From Austropuccinia psidii (taxonomy: Eukaryota; Basidiomycota; Pucciniomycetes; Pucciniales; Sphaerophragmiaceae), in NCBI GenBank assembly GCA_023105745.1, contig JALGQZ010000015.1, forward strand, positions 23,355,499 through 23,419,498: DNA of 64,000 nucleotides, in the 5' to 3' direction. Shown one piece after another: positions 31,142 through 43,785 of this stretch. The notes below the pieces were generated by a model. That model saw only the letters and a program-made list of their open reading frames with translations. It searched no databases and was not told where the DNA came from. Both the position numbers and the translations under genes were made by a program. Every line of letters begins with the position of its first letter. Within the stretch, counting starts at the first letter, position 1.

Positions 31142-33493
31142 ATGCAACCTTTCCTTAGGTTTGATAGCTACTATAGAAACCATATCAAAAGTTTTGCACA
31201 CATAACTAGTAGTTTATACAAGTTATGTTCAAAAGATGTAGTTTTTGAAATAACCAAGGAAAGGAGGGATTTATATGAGAGGATAAAATATGGACTCACT
31301 AATGCACCTGTGCTCATTTTACCTAACTTTGAACTAACATTCAAGTTATATATAGATGCAGCATGCAGTCGAGGCCTTGGAGCAGCCCTTCACCAAAGAC
31401 AAATTGTGGATGGTGAACCAAGAGAAGGAGTAATTTGCTACATCTCAAGGAAGCTGAAAGATTCAGAATCCAGGTATGGGGCCACCCAGACTGAATGTCT
31501 ATGTCTAGTCTGGGCTGTAGAAAAACTCCGTTATTATTTGGAGGGTGCAGTCTTTGAATTCTACACAGACTGCACAGCCTTGAAGTCTTTACTAAACATG
31601 AAGACTACAAATAGACATATGCTGAGATGGCAAATAGCCAGCCAGGTGTATAGAGTGAACATGACCATCATATACAAAGAAGGTAAAAGCCATACCAATG
31701 CAGATGGCCTCAGCAGATGGCCACTGGACAATGTCAAAAGCAATCCAGCTTATGACCCAGAAGTTGCAGCAAAAATCCCTATCCATTTCATGGAAATAGA
31801 TAGGAGGAAAAACTTCAGATTATCTGAATGGGCACCAGAAAGTGGTACCCCTGACAGTGGAAACACTGACTCAGAAGGAACAGAAACTGCCATACTGGGA
31901 ATAAGTTCCTCAGAACTGCACAATGAATTCTTTAGTGCAGTACAGAAGTTTTATGCCAAACACAAACAGTGTAGCATACTACTCCAACTCCTTCAACAAA
32001 AGTACAGGAGTCCAGAACTGGAAACCCAGCTGGAAGAACCCTGGTTGAGGGCCTATAAGGACAATAAGTTTTTCCTTATAGATGGCCTGCTCTACCACAG
32101 AGAAAAGCACACAAGTGCACTCACAGTGGTACACAGAGACCACATCTCATTGATTCTGCAAGAATGCCATGACTGCCCCTATATGGGACACATGAATGAA
32201 GACAGGACCAAAGAGAGGGTAGCAAGCACAGCTTGGTGGCCCAAGTGGGAACAAGAGTTGAGTGAATACATCAACACTTGTGAAAGATGCCAGAAGGCAA
32301 ATAGGAAACATGGGAAGAAGTATGGGTTACTTCAACACATAGAAGAACCCAAGCACCCATGGGAAACCATCAACATGGACTGGGTTACAGGACTTGTCCC
32401 AGGAGGCAAAGAAAACTATAATGCCTGTTTGATCATGGTTGATAGGTTCAGCAAGAGAATGAGGTGTCTACCATGCCATAAAGAAGACAGAGCCATGGAT
32501 ACTGCTCTGTTGTTGTGCAATAACATCATATCTACCTGTGGAGTCCCTAAGATCATCATTAGTGATAGGGACCCAAAATTCACATCTGAATTTTGGACTA
32601 ACTTATATGACATGCTTGGTACCAAACTTGCTTTTTCCACATCTTATCATCCACAAACAGATGGCGTAGCTGAAAGGATGATCCAAACAATGGAGGACAT
32701 CCTCAGAAGATTCTGTGCCTATGGCATGGAATACAAGGACCACGAGGGATACACCCATGATTGGGTTACTCTCTTACCAGCTGTCCAACTGGCTTATAAC
32801 ACAAGTCAGCACTCCACCACAGGCAAAACACCTGCATTGGTGGAGAAAGGGTGGAACCCCCTGTTGCCTGTGGATCGCTTGAAGAAAAATCTCCTGACTA
32901 TCCACCCCACAGCCAAAGTCTTCCATGATATGTGGAAGAGGGCCTGTGACACAGCTGCCAAATGCATAGCTGAGGCAAAAGAATACAATAAGAAGAGGTG
33001 GGACAAATCACATATGGAACCTGACTTCGAAGAAGGGGACCAGGTGTTAGTGTCTACACTGAACTTCAACAATCTCAAAGGACCTAAAAAGATGAGAGAC
33101 TCATTTGTAGGACCTTTTACTATCATTAATTTGATAGGAAAAAATGCAGTGGAAGGCAAACTCACTGAGGAGTTTTCAAGGAAACATCCAGTCTTTCCAG
33201 TGATTTTGGACAAACCATACTTCCAGACAGAGGAGGATAGATTCCCCTCCAGGAGAAAGAACCCCACACCACAAGAGATAGTGGAAGTGGAGGACTGCCC
33301 TGGACCTGTGAGTAAGATCATCAGGGCCAGGAAGATCAAACTCAATGGGAAGGATGAAAGACAATACCTAGTCAGATTCAAGAACCAGACAGCAGATAAA
33401 GACAAATGGTTGGCAGAGGATGCCATACCAGATGGGAACCTTCATTTAGGGAGATTCAGAGCCTCTAGGAGGACTGAACAGTCTCATCAATGA
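31142..33493 (+). CDS. E2 Pol C-terminal part: RNase H, integrase, chromodomain
   Basis: 783 uninterrupted codons in frame with the RT above. RNase [43 protein letters not shown] and NADGLSRWP. Integrase H2C2: [17 protein letters not shown] to CERCQKAN. The DDE core is intact in [26 protein letters not shown] and DGVAERMIQ. The C-terminal [27 protein letters not shown] and chromodomain-like [16 protein letters not shown] follow. It ends [11 protein letters not shown] just before the polypurine tract. The catalytic residues appear complete, but no start or upstream frame would express it. Confidence 0.85.
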   Translation: MQPFLRFDSYYRNHIKSFAHITSSLYKLCSKDVVFEITKERRDLYERIKYGLTNAPVLILPNFELTFKLYIDAACSRGLGAALHQRQIVDGEPREGVICYISRKLKDSESRYGATQTECLCLVWAVEKLRYYLEGAVFEFYTDCTALKSLLNMKTTNRHMLRWQIASQVYRVNMTIIYKEGKSHTNADGLSRWPLDNVKSNPAYDPEVAAKIPIHFMEIDRRKNFRLSEWAPESGTPDSGNTDSEGTETAILGISSSELHNEFFSAVQKFYAKHKQCSILLQLLQQKYRSPELETQLEEPWLRAYKDNKFFLIDGLLYHREKHTSALTVVHRDHISLILQECHDCPYMGHMNEDRTKERVASTAWWPKWEQELSEYINTCERCQKANRKHGKKYGLLQHIEEPKHPWETINMDWVTGLVPGGKENYNACLIMVDRFSKRMRCLPCHKEDRAMDTALLLCNNIISTCGVPKIIISDRDPKFTSEFWTNLYDMLGTKLAFSTSYHPQTDGVAERMIQTMEDILRRFCAYGMEYKDHEGYTHDWVTLLPAVQLAYNTSQHSTTGKTPALVEKGWNPLLPVDRLKKNLLTIHPTAKVFHDMWKRACDTAAKCIAEAKEYNKKRWDKSHMEPDFEEGDQVLVSTLNFNNLKGPKKMRDSFVGPFTIINLIGKNAVEGKLTEEFSRKHPVFPVILDKPYFQTEEDRFPSRRKNPTPQEIVEVEDCPGPVSKIIRARKIKLNGKDERQYLVRFKNQTADKDKWLAEDAIPDGNLHLGRFRASRRTEQSHQ

Positions 33494-33517
33494 TGAGCCT
33501 TTTTTGGAGGGAGGGTA

Positions 33518-34955
33518 TGTCAGCCTGTGACTCAAAACCAGAGCACAAGCATGACAGCCAAAATACCATAAACCAATGGTATACCCAAGATACCACCAAA
33601 ACATGGAGCTGAGCCAAATCAGCTCAAAAGGTATCAAAAGAAAGAGGAAACTCACCTCTTCCTGAAAATATAAGTCCCATCACCATAGGACTAGAAACAA
33701 CAAAGCTATTCCTGCTCAAAGTTATTGCTGAGCATAAACCTTAATTTTCACCTCTCATCTAAAATCTAGAAGGAGAGGCTTAACCTCATCATATGGGTAC
33801 TCAAAATGAAGCTCTAAGCCAGGGATATCCAATGGTACCAGCCAAACTGAGCTAGCACCAATATTACTGGAGTGATGGTCAATTTCAGGCCAAACAAGGG
33901 TGAACAAAACATTCACCTCACATCTAACTTATACAGTTTTAGTGTGGGATACCTGAAGTGGGGTCTTTTTGGAGAGAGAACAATCAGGGCTATCTGATGG
34001 TTTCATCCACTTCCCCATATCTCAACTACTGCAGAAGTTATGGGGCAAACAAGCTCAATACAGCTTTTTGCCTAAAACACGCAAATGTACAAAAATGTTG
34101 TACATGGGATAACTTTGCCATATTTAATGACACCCATAGCAAATGAGGTACCATTGTGTAGAGCACATACAGGGCTACACACTGAACCAATTTTGAGGTT
34201 GATATCCCAAGAATTGACAAAGTTATGGCTGTTTTAAGGTCAAAATCCCACCTGCTGTCATATACAGCCTTACCATGGGATAATATCCCATAACCATGAA
34301 TATGAGGTGTCAAACAGACAAAGAAGCATGGTTTTTACTTCAATACCTCATATTTCAGTCAATACTGGGGTCCCATACAGTTTCTGTACAGCATTCTATG
34401 CGTCATACACGTCAGGATCAGGCTGTGAGGTCCCCAGATGAAAGTTTTCACCCTGTATTGGTGAAAACCACCCAGATGTGGTTTCAAACCACATCTGAGC
34501 CCAATACAGGTTATACAGGCTGTTTGCAAACCACAAGCCAGTACTAGAAAGTTAAAAAATCATCACTTCCTCTACATGGAAAGGTCTAGCACCCTTTTCA
34601 CCCCATTTCAGGATAAAAAGGAGGATTTTCACAGCCAGAATAGTTTTCATCATCCTGCTCTTGAAGTCCTACGTAGTACAACTGTCCAAAACAGTTATAC
34701 TCTTGGAAAATAATGAGGTATACTTTAAATTTAAGTATTGTAGCTTTTATTATTGTAACTCAACAGGTAAAAGTTGCACCCAGGGCTTTCAACAGTGCTC
34801 ACCACCACTATATCTCTATAGTAAAGCCCTTAATATCTTAAATTAATCATCTATTATCAACCTTATTATCTTTTAAAACTACTTTTACCGTGTCACAGTC
34901 ATAGTTAAAGCTTGTAAATACTTATATACACCTTTATCATAGACTCACCCTGACA
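33518..34955 (+). repeat. 3' LTR of E2
   Basis: 1438 bp, partner of 15158-16595. The GGAGGGAGGG polypurine tract precedes it at 33506-33515, and the GAAAC target duplication follows at 34956-34960. Confidence 0.9.
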
Positions 34956-34960
34956 GAAAC

Positions 34961-35975
34961 AAACCAACCACCACCTCTCTAGTCCTGGATACAGGAGCAT
35001 TGAATCATATGCTCAACAACAAACTCTTTTTCTCATCAATCTCACCATGCTCTACAAAAATATCAATCAGATGCAATAGTTCATCCTTAAAAGCAGAAGC
35101 CATCGGAACTGCCAAAATCATTGACAGGAAAGGAAAAACCTGGAATCTGCATAACAGCCTATATGTACCAGCGCTAACTACTAATCTACTCTCCCTAACT
35201 CACCTTGCCTCCTCAGAAACCAGAATCAAGAAGTAGAAAGAGCACTACAAGGTTTAACTAGATAGGGAGATCAAGGCATCCTTTATATGTTCCATAACTG
35301 ACTCAGTACTGGAAACAAAAATACAACTACCAAAAGATCTATGTTATCACACCAAGCACCATAGTCAACCATGGCATGATCAACTGGGGCACATGAACAA
35401 TGGCAGCATCACAAAGCTAGTTAACAGCCAAAAAGGCAAGCAAACCTGTGATATCTGTCTTAAAGAAAAATAACCACCATGCCTTTCTCTTCAAAATTTG
35501 TACCTGTAACCTCCATTCTAGAAAACATCTATCTCGACCTATGTGGACCCTTATCCACACCAACCGTATCTGGATATCAATACTTCATGATTATTATTGA
35601 TCAATTCAGCAAGTTCATCTCAGTCAAACTTCTGAAACGCAAAAACGAAGCATTCACCCACTTCAAAGAATTCAAAAATGCTGGCGAAAACTTTCACTCA
35701 GAGAAAATCAAGATAATCATCTCAGATGGAGGAGGTGAGTTCAAGAACAAGTCTTTTGAACAATTATGCTCCAAAAGCGGCATTAAACATTGTTTTGGTC
35801 CAGCTTACACCCCGCAACACAACGGTATCTCTGAGAGAGGAAACCGCTCCATTATCGAAAAAGCTAGATGCCTGCTAATGCAATTTTCTCTGCCAATCAA
35901 ATTTTGGGGTGGAGCCACAGCAACCGCCGCTTTCCTATGCAACCTAATACCAAAACAAGACAACAACACAACGCC
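34961..35975 (+). pseudogene. Copia protease and integrase part
   Basis: Resumes the Copia frame after E2. Protease LVLDTGALNHM is at about 34983, followed by NSLYVPALTTNLLSLT. A stop near 35237 precedes the pre-integrase zinc region (WHDQLGHMNNGSITKLV, CDICLKEK). The integrase core is open from 35479: IYLDLCGPLSTPTVSGY, DQFSKF, ISDGGGEFKN and HNGISERGNRSI carry the DDE triad. It is interrupted at TPF by E4 (TSD GTTTG) and resumes at 45709 with ENWYHPKPPLKHLKPFG. Confidence 0.8.
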
Positions 35976-35980
35976 GTTTG

Positions 35981-37419
35981 TGTCAGGGTGAATCTATGAT
36001 GAGAGTATTAAAAAGTATTTACAACTCTTATCTATGACTGTGACATGGTAAATAAAGATTTAAAAGGGTTGTATAAGAGTTAAAGATGGTTTAATTTCAA
36101 AATAAGAGAGCTTTCCTATAAGGAATATAGTGGTGGTGAGCACTGTTGAAAGCCCTGGGTGCAGCTTTACCTGTTGGGTTACAATAATAAAGACTACAAT
36201 ACTTTAAATTAAGAGTATACCTGGTTATGACCCAAGAGTAAAACTTTTTTTGACAGTTTACTACGTAGGGTATTCAAGAGCAGGATGATGAGACAATTCT
36301 GGCTGTGAAAAAGCCTCCTTTTATCCTGAAACGGGGTGGAAAGGGTGCTAGACCTTTCCACATAGAGGAAGTGAAGATTTTTCACTCTCTAGGACTGATT
36401 TGTGGTTTGCAAACAGCCTGTATAGCCTGTATTGGGCCCAGATGTGGTTTTGAAACCACATCTGGGCAGTTTTCACCAATACAGGGTGAAAATTTTCATC
36501 TGGGGACCTCACAGCCTGATTCTGACGTGTATGACGCGTAGAATGCTGTACAGAAACTGTATGGGACCCCAGTATTGACTGACTTATGAGGAATTGAAGT
36601 ATTAACATGCTTTTTTGTCTGTTTGACACCTCATAATCAGAGTACAACTGTATCCTGTCATAATACAGCTGTGTTGGTCATATTGTGGGATTATAGTTTT
36701 CAAATGGCCATAGCTCTGTCAGTTTTTGAGATATCATGCTCAAAGTTGGTTTATTGGATAGCCCCATATGAGCTCTACACAATGATCCCCAATTTGGTAT
36801 GTTTATCATTAAATAGGACAAATTTATCCCATGTACAAGGTTTTTTTGTACATAGGCGTGGTTTGGGCAAAAGCTGTATTGATCTTGTTTGCCTCATAAC
36901 TTCTGTTATAGTTGAGATATAAAGAAGTGAATGGCGCCATCAGATAGCCCTGATTATGCCCTTTCTAAAAAGACCCCACTTCAAGTATCCCACACTAAAA
37001 CTGTAGAAGTTAGATGAGAGGTGAATGTTTTGTTCACCCTTATTTGGCCTGAAATTGACCATAACTCCAGTAATCTTGGTGCTAGCTCAGTTTGGCTGGT
37101 ACCATTAGATAGCCCTGGCTTTGAACTTCATTTTGAGTACCCATTTGATGGGGTTAAGCCTCTCCTTCCAGATTTTAGTTGAGAGGTGAAAATTAAGGTT
37201 TATCCCCAGCAATAAATTTGAGCTGGAATAACTTTGTTATTTCTTGTCCTATGGTAATGGGACTTATGTTTTCAGAAAGAAATGGGTTTCCTTTTTCTTT
37301 CAATACCTTTTGAGCTGATTTGGCTCAGCTCCATATTTTGGTGGTATCTTGGGTATACCATTGGTTTATGGTATTTTGGCTGTCATGCTTGTGCTCTGGT
37401 TTTGAGTCACAGGCTGACA
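35981..37419 (-). repeat. 3' LTR of E4
   Basis: 1439 bp. It is flanked on the left by GTTTG (35976-35980), which recurs at 45704-45708. It contains a 32-bp near-perfect palindrome at 36436-36467: 15-bp arms GCCCAGATGTGGTTT and its complement, separated by TG. Its terminal sequence (TGTCAGGGTGAATC) differs from the internal 5' LTR of E4 at 43786 (TGTCGGTATC), so the two are not a simple pair. Confidence 0.85.
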
Positions 37420-37443
37420 TACCCTCCCTCTAGAAAAGGCTCA

Positions 37444-40400
37444 TCATTGATGAGACTTTTCAGTCCTCCTAGAGGCCCTGAATCTTCTTAGATGAAGTTT
37501 CCCATCTGGTATGGCATATTCTGCCAACCATTTGTCCTTGTCAGCTGTCTGGTGCTTGAATCTGACTAAGTATTGTCTTTGATCCTTTTCATTAAGTCTG
37601 ATCTTCCTGGCCCTGATGATCTTACTCACAGGTCTTGGGGAGTCCTTCACTTCCACTATGTCAGGTGGTGTGGGGTTCTTCTTCCTGGAGGGGAATTTAT
37701 CCTCCTCTTTTTGGAAGTATGGCTTGACCAAACTTACTGGGAAGACTGGGTGCTTCCTGGAAAATTCCTCTGTAAGTTTGACTTCCACTGCATTCTTTCC
37801 TATCAACCTAATGATAGTAAAAGGCCCTAAAAATGAGTCCCTCATCTTCTTGGGTCCTTTAAGATTATTAAAGTTCAGTGTAGACACTAGCACCTGGTCC
37901 CCTTCCTTAAAGTCAGGTTCCATGTGTGTCTTGTCCCACCTCTGCTTATTATATTCTTTTGCCTCAGCTATGCATTTGGCAGCTGTGTCACAAGCCCTCT
38001 TCCTCATATCATGGAAGTCTTTGGCTGTGTGGTGGATGGTTAGAAGATTCTTCTTTAAGTGATCCACAGGAAACAGGGGATTACACCCTTTCTCTACCGC
38101 TGCAGGTGTTTTTCCTGTTGTAGAGTGCTTACTTGTATTATAAGCCAGCTGGACAGCTGGTAGAAGTGTAACCCAGTTATGGGTGTATCCTTCATGGTCC
38201 TTGTATTCCATGCCATAGGCACAGAACCTTCTAAGGATGTCTTCCATATTCTGGATCATCCTCTCAGCTAGGCCATCTGTTTGGGGATGGTAAGCTGTGG
38301 AAAACGCAAGCTTGGTGCCAAGCATGTCATACAAGTTGGTCCAAAATGCAGATGTGAATTTTGGTTCCCTCTCACTAATGATGATTTTAGGGACTCCACA
38401 GGTAGATATGATGTTATTCCAAAATAACAGGGCAGTATCCATGGCTGTGTCCTCCTTGTGGCATGGTAGACACCTCACGCTCTTGCTGAACCTATCAACT
38501 ATGATTAGGCAGTCATTGTAGTTTTCTTTGCCTCCTGGGACAAGTCCTGTGACCCAGCCCATGTTGATGGTTTCCCATGGGTGCTTGGGTTCCTCTATGT
38601 GCTGAAGGAACTCATACTTCTTCCCATGTTTCCTGTTTGCCTTTTGGCATCTTTCACAGGTGTTGATGAATTCACTCAACTCCTGCTCCCACTTAGTCCA
38701 CCAAGCTGTGCTTGCTACCCTCTCTTTGCTCCTGTCTTCACTCATGTGTCCCATATAGCGGCAGTCATGGCATTCTTGCAGGATCAATGAGATGTGGTCT
38801 CTGTCTACCACTGTGAGTGCACTTGTGTGCTTTTCTCTGTCGTAGAGCAGGCCATCTATAAGGAAAAACTTGTTATCCTTATACGCCCTCAACCAGGGTT
38901 CTTCCAGTTGGGCTTCCAGTTCTGGACTCCTGTATTTTTGTTGAAGGAGTTGTAGTAGTATGCCACACTGTTTGTGTTTGGAATACGAATTCAGTACTGC
39001 CTAAAAAATTCATTGTGCAGTTCAGAGGAACTTATTCCAAATATGGGAGTTTCTGTCTCCTCTGATTCAGTGTTTCCACTGTCAGGGGTACCGCTCTCTG
39101 GTGCCCATTCAGATAATCTGAAGTTCTCCCTCCTATCTATTTCCATTAAATGGATAGGGATTTTGGCTGCAACTTCAGGGTCATAAGCTTGATTGCTCTT
39201 GACATTATCCAGTAGCCATCTGCATTGGTATGAATTTTACCTTCTTTGTATATGATGGTCATGTTCACTCTATACTCCTGAATGGCTATTTGCCATCTCA
39301 GCATGTGTCTATTTGTAGTCTTCATCTTTAGTAAAGACTTCAAGGCTGTGCAGTCTGGGTAGACTTCAAAGACTGCACCCTCCAAATAATAATGGAGTTT
39401 TTCTAGAGCCCAGACTAGACATAGACATTCTGTCTGGGTGGCCCCATACCTGGCTTCTGAATCTTTCAGCTGCCTTGAGATGTAGCAAATTACTCCTTCT
39501 CTTGGTTCACCATCCACAATTTGTCTTTGGTGAAGGGCTGCTCCTAGGCCTTGACTGCATGCTGCATCTATATATAACTTGAATGGTAGTTCAACGTCAG
39601 GCAAGATGAGCACAGCTGCATTAGTGAGTTCATCTTTGATCCTCTCATATAAATCCCTCCTTTCCTTGGTTATTTCAAAAACTACATCTTTTGAACATAA
39701 CTTGTATAAACTACTAGTTATATGTGCAAAGGTTTTGATGTGGTTTCTATAGTAACTAGCAAGCCCAAGAAAGGATTGCATCTCTTTGATGATTTTTGGT
39801 ACTGGCTTTTGCAGTACTTCTGCTACTTTGTTCTGGTCAATTTCCAGACTAAGACCTGAGACTTTATGTCCTAGAGCCAGTAACTCTTGTTGGCCAAAAT
39901 TGCATTTTTCAAGTGAAATTTTGAGATTTATGGGTGTGCATTTACTTAGTACTCTGTCTATGTATTACACATGGTCCTCCCATGTCTCTGAGTATATAAT
40001 GATATCATCAATATATACTACTATCTAGCCTTCCAATATTTCATCTTGAAATATTGTGTCCATCATCCTTTGGAAGTGGGCTGGTGCATTCTTGATGCCA
40101 AATGGCATTCAAGTGTACTCATATATGGCCATATGGCATATTATTCTGAGTAATTTCATGGAGTTTTGTTTAACTCCATTCTGGTGGAAACCTTTCATAC
40201 AATCCATTTTGGTTATATATCTGGCCTTGGCCAGTTTATCTAAGGCATGGGGTATCCTGGGTATAGGTTACCTGTCTGCTTTTGTGTAGTTATTCAGAGC
40301 TCTGAAATCTCCACACAGTCTAGACTTGCCATCATGCCATGTGATTAGGACAGGGGTGGTGATTTCCACTATTTCATTATGTCCAATCTTCCTGATGACA

Positions 40401-42092
40401 TCCATATCCAGGAGCTCATTGATATGTTTCTCAATTTCTTTCCTGGTTTCCACGCTTTCTGGATAAGGAAGTCTCCTCAGCATGGGTGGATAAGGCCTTT
40501 CCACATCCAGATATAGTTCTATATCATTGCCTTTGGTCTTGCCTAATGGTTCTTCACCAATGGAAAATGCTGGTCTGTTCTTTCTCAAAATCTTCAGTAA
40601 ACTTAGTTTTTGTTTACTGGTGAGGGTAGTGCTAAACTGTCCCTCTCTGAATTCCTTCAGAAGTTCTCCTAGTGGGTCTTGAGAAGATATCTGGTATATA
40701 TCAAGTGAAAATTTCTTTTCCTTGTTAGTACCAATGGTGATGTGCCTCTTTTTACTGTTGTAAATGTCTATGGCATACATCCTCTGGTAATCTGTTCCCA
40801 GTAAAATCCCTTGCATATGGGAATCATCAAGCACTACAGACTCTGGGTTGAGTCTGATATTACCCTTCCTGTGGGGTATAATTATCTCTTTGATAATTGT
40901 TCCAATGGAAGTCATCTTCCCTGATGCACTTTTAAAGTTCTTTGCCTTATGGGGCAAGAGCTGTTTTTCCCAGTTTAGGAAGTGGGTATCCAGATAATTT
41001 CTGGCCACTATGGAGCAGTGTGCTCCACTATCAAGAATCAGTGGGTGCTGAGCATCATCAATACAAACAGTCATTTTTATGGCTGTCCCATGTATATATG
41101 CCATTCCTTTGGTTGGTGTAGCCAGGAATGTTTGTGCATCTTGTGTGTGTTTGCACAAGTTCTTGTTAGTAGTGTCCTGTGCCATGCCTGCTTCCAACTG
41201 TATGTCCTGGATTTCTAGTGGGGTTTCCTCTTGTAATTCCACTAGAAATTCCTCTCTTGGGTCTTGATCATCATCAGATGGTTCTCTAATGGCATCGCCC
41301 ATGGATTCTTATTCAGAATCCTCTGTTGGAGGTTCTTCCTCATGGAATTTCTCTATGGAATAGACTTTTTTCTTTGCCTTTGGACAGTTTTTGGCATAGT
41401 GGTATGTGGAACCACAATTGTGACAAGAATTCCTCTTCTTTGCCACCTCTGCCACTATTTCTTTGGGTTTGTCTTTAAACTCTACCCTGAAAGGTTGTTC
41501 CTCTTTGAAACTACTGCTCTTATATTGGGTGAATTTCCCTATATTAGTCCTTTTCGTTATGTCTTGTAAGGTGTTGGTAATGTCATCTAGAGTGCAATTT
41601 TGGTTGCATGTGAATTTTACTGCATGCTCTAGTTCTCCTGGCAATTGTGTCAGAAGTTTGTGATTCCTCATTTGGATGTTCATCTGAGGATAAATGGCTT
41701 TAAGTCTTTTAGACTGTCTAAGACACCACTAATATGGATCTTTGTCCACAGAGTATTTGTCATTTTGAAATGACATGGTCTTTTGCCATATCCAAGTTCC
41801 ATTACTGTACTTTTGGATGATTTGACTCTTCCACCATTGCCAGTTTCTTCTGCCATGGATTTCTTTCATTTCTGTTTTCCATATACTGGCATGGCCTTTC
41901 AATGCAGTATTCAATCTAGCAGTGATCCAGTAGTCTGGTATGCTTGGTACATCAATGAAGAGTCCATCAATATAATCTATGAGCTCCATATGATCATATT
42001 CTCCTGATCCAGAGAGTTTGGGCCAGCTTGAGGCCTCAGGAAGCTGTTTCAAGGCTTCCTTCTCTGAATAAGACATTCCATCTCCATCCTAT
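37444..42092 (-). pseudogene. E4 gag-pol, heavily mutated
   Basis: Minus-strand pieces in order. Capsid 42076-41729, ended by a stop at KDPY. Nucleocapsid 41683-41309, with knuckle CHNCGSTYHYAKNC intact. Protease and RT start 41302-40268, with LILDSGAHCSIV. RT blocks through YIDDIIIYS (about 40010) are broken by at least four stops between 40267 and 39960. RNase H 39781-39146 is frameshifted after HTNADG. Integrase and chromodomain 38892-37444. The integrase triad is altered: INMGWVTG (Asp to Gly) and ISEREPKF (Asp to Glu). It ends [11 protein letters not shown]. Certainly inactive. Confidence 0.85.
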
Positions 42093-42856
42093 TATTGTGA
42101 TGGAGACACTACCTTATTCATCAATATGGCATCTGGTTTGATGTGATCTGGTTGATATGGATTCTCCATAACTTGGCCTTGTGGTTGGGGCTTCAAGCTA
42201 TGGTAGGCATTAAACAACTTGTTAATGTCTTGATCCAGACACTCCCTGTCCCTTGTGCTGTGGGGTTGTTCTTCAAAGACTATATTCAGTCTTTTGTTGG
42301 TTTCTGCAGAGGCTTTGCTCAGTTGAGCATATCCTTCCTGAAGGTTCTTAACTAGCTGTTCCAAGGAGGCTTTAGTTTCTCTAATCCTCTCTTGGCCAGC
42401 TTTAATTTCTGAAAACTGCTTTGCAGATTGTTCAGAATATTGGGACATTTGTAACCACAGTGTATCACTCTTGATGTTAGTCTCAGATTTGACAATGTTA
42501 TTTTCAGTCTGAGTGGGGGTAATGTTTCTATTACAAGGACTACTGATTCTAGAGTGGTTTACAACTACTTCTGGTTCTTGTGTACTTCTTTTACCAAATC
42601 TAACAGCTTCTGGATCATGGGGTCTGACTCTTTCCTGCTCTGGTTGAAGGAGGCTTTGTTCTTGCCCTTGTTTCCTTGTCTTCTCCTGGAAACTTCTGGT
42701 TGATATTATCTCCCAAATTGTTTTGCCATTCACCACTGTGTCCAAGTTGTCTTCTTCCAGGTCTTCTGGTTCTGGACAATCCTTCTCTGTCCTCTGGCTG
42801 GTTCCTTTGGAAGCCAAGGTCTCTGAGGTATGCAGGGGACATATCAGTGTTTGCAA
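42092..42856 (-). pseudogene. E4 ORF1/gag fusion by deletion
   Basis: A 254-codon frame that starts in the ORF1 frame (ETLASKGTSQRTEKDC to KTIWEII) and continues in the gag frame (SFQEKTRKQGQEQSLLQ, coiled-coil region, LMNKVVSPSQ). Relative to E2 about 445 bp is missing, with the junction near 42700. The deletion removed most of the dual-frame region and joined the two frames. It is followed by stops before the capsid. Confidence 0.75.
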
Positions 42857-42890
42857 GCAGTCAAAAACTTTATGTTCTTAGGGCATTTAC

Positions 42891-43190
42891 CTTTGACTGT
42901 GCCTTGTACAAATTTATTATCTGCTGATTTGGGCAGTTTGCCTTTGGAGGTTACAACCGGGTTAATAATTGTAATCTTCCCTTTACAAGTGGTTAAGGTT
43001 GTTTTACCTTGTATTGAAGCAGAGTTTTGTGGTTTTCTACTCCTCTGAGTGGCTATTGGTGTCCACTTCTTGGCTGTAATGAGGCCTTCACTAAGCCTTT
43101 TTCTTTTACCCTTGCTGCCCTCTGGTTCTGAGGGTGTCACTGGTGTGTTGGCCTGTGACTGGGTTTCAAGTGGGATGTAGTTTTCTTCCA
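42891..43190 (-). CDS. E4 ORF1 protein, exon 2
   Basis: Encodes EENYIPLETQSQANTPVTPS to FVQGTVK, nearly identical in wording to E2. Acceptor TTTGATTCAG|TGGAAG is at 43191; donor AAAG|GTAAAT begins at 42890. With the upstream donor AAAA|GTAAGT (GT at 43739) the spliced start is A|TG-GAA. The leader intron is 549 nt. Confidence 0.6.
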
Positions 43191-43785
43191 CTGAATCAAA
43201 ACAGGAAAAAGAGGGCTTATGTCAGTTAAGACTTCTTAAAAGGCTGGTTTTGCACATCTAAGAATAGCCTCTGGGCTTGTATATTATTAAAGTATGCCCT
43301 TGTATAATGGCAGTGTACTTGAATTAACAATTTCACGTCAAAAATACAGCTTATGGTGTCCTGTCACACTGTTTGTGTGTCAGTATCCCTCAGATACACT
43401 TGTGGTTTGCAAGTGTATTCTGTAAAAGTGGTTTGTATACAAGTGTTATTGAATTTACAATACACTTGACCATGCCTCAACTGATGGTTTTTCAGTCAGA
43501 GGTGTCCTTATTCAGTCAAGAATACAGGACTTTATTAGTGGCTTATGTGTTTTTATATGCAAAACACGCCAAAAATAATAAATTACTGTGGGTGTTAACC
43601 ACGTAAAAAAAATACTCTTATATTATTTGTATATAAAAAAAAGGTAAAAATATATAAAATATATATATTTAAATGGAAATTACGCCTAAAAAGGATAAAA
43701 CAATGTGTTAATAAGTCATAAAAAAGAGAAAAGACTTACTTTTAAGGTCCAAAAAAAAGTCAAAAACACGGCCAGGCCCCCAAAA
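43191..43785 (-). other. E4 leader with leader intron
   Basis: No frame supported. The putative primer-binding site is at 43767-43785 and the donor GTAAGT at 43739-43734. The rest is AT-rich intron sequence related to the E2 leader 16615-17154. Confidence 0.5.

Noticed and set aside
18689..42856. Repeat-induced point mutation as the cause of all stops
   Set aside because: The stops include G-to-T and A-to-T changes and small indels, not only C-to-T/G-to-A, and E3 stays 98-99% identical between LTRs.
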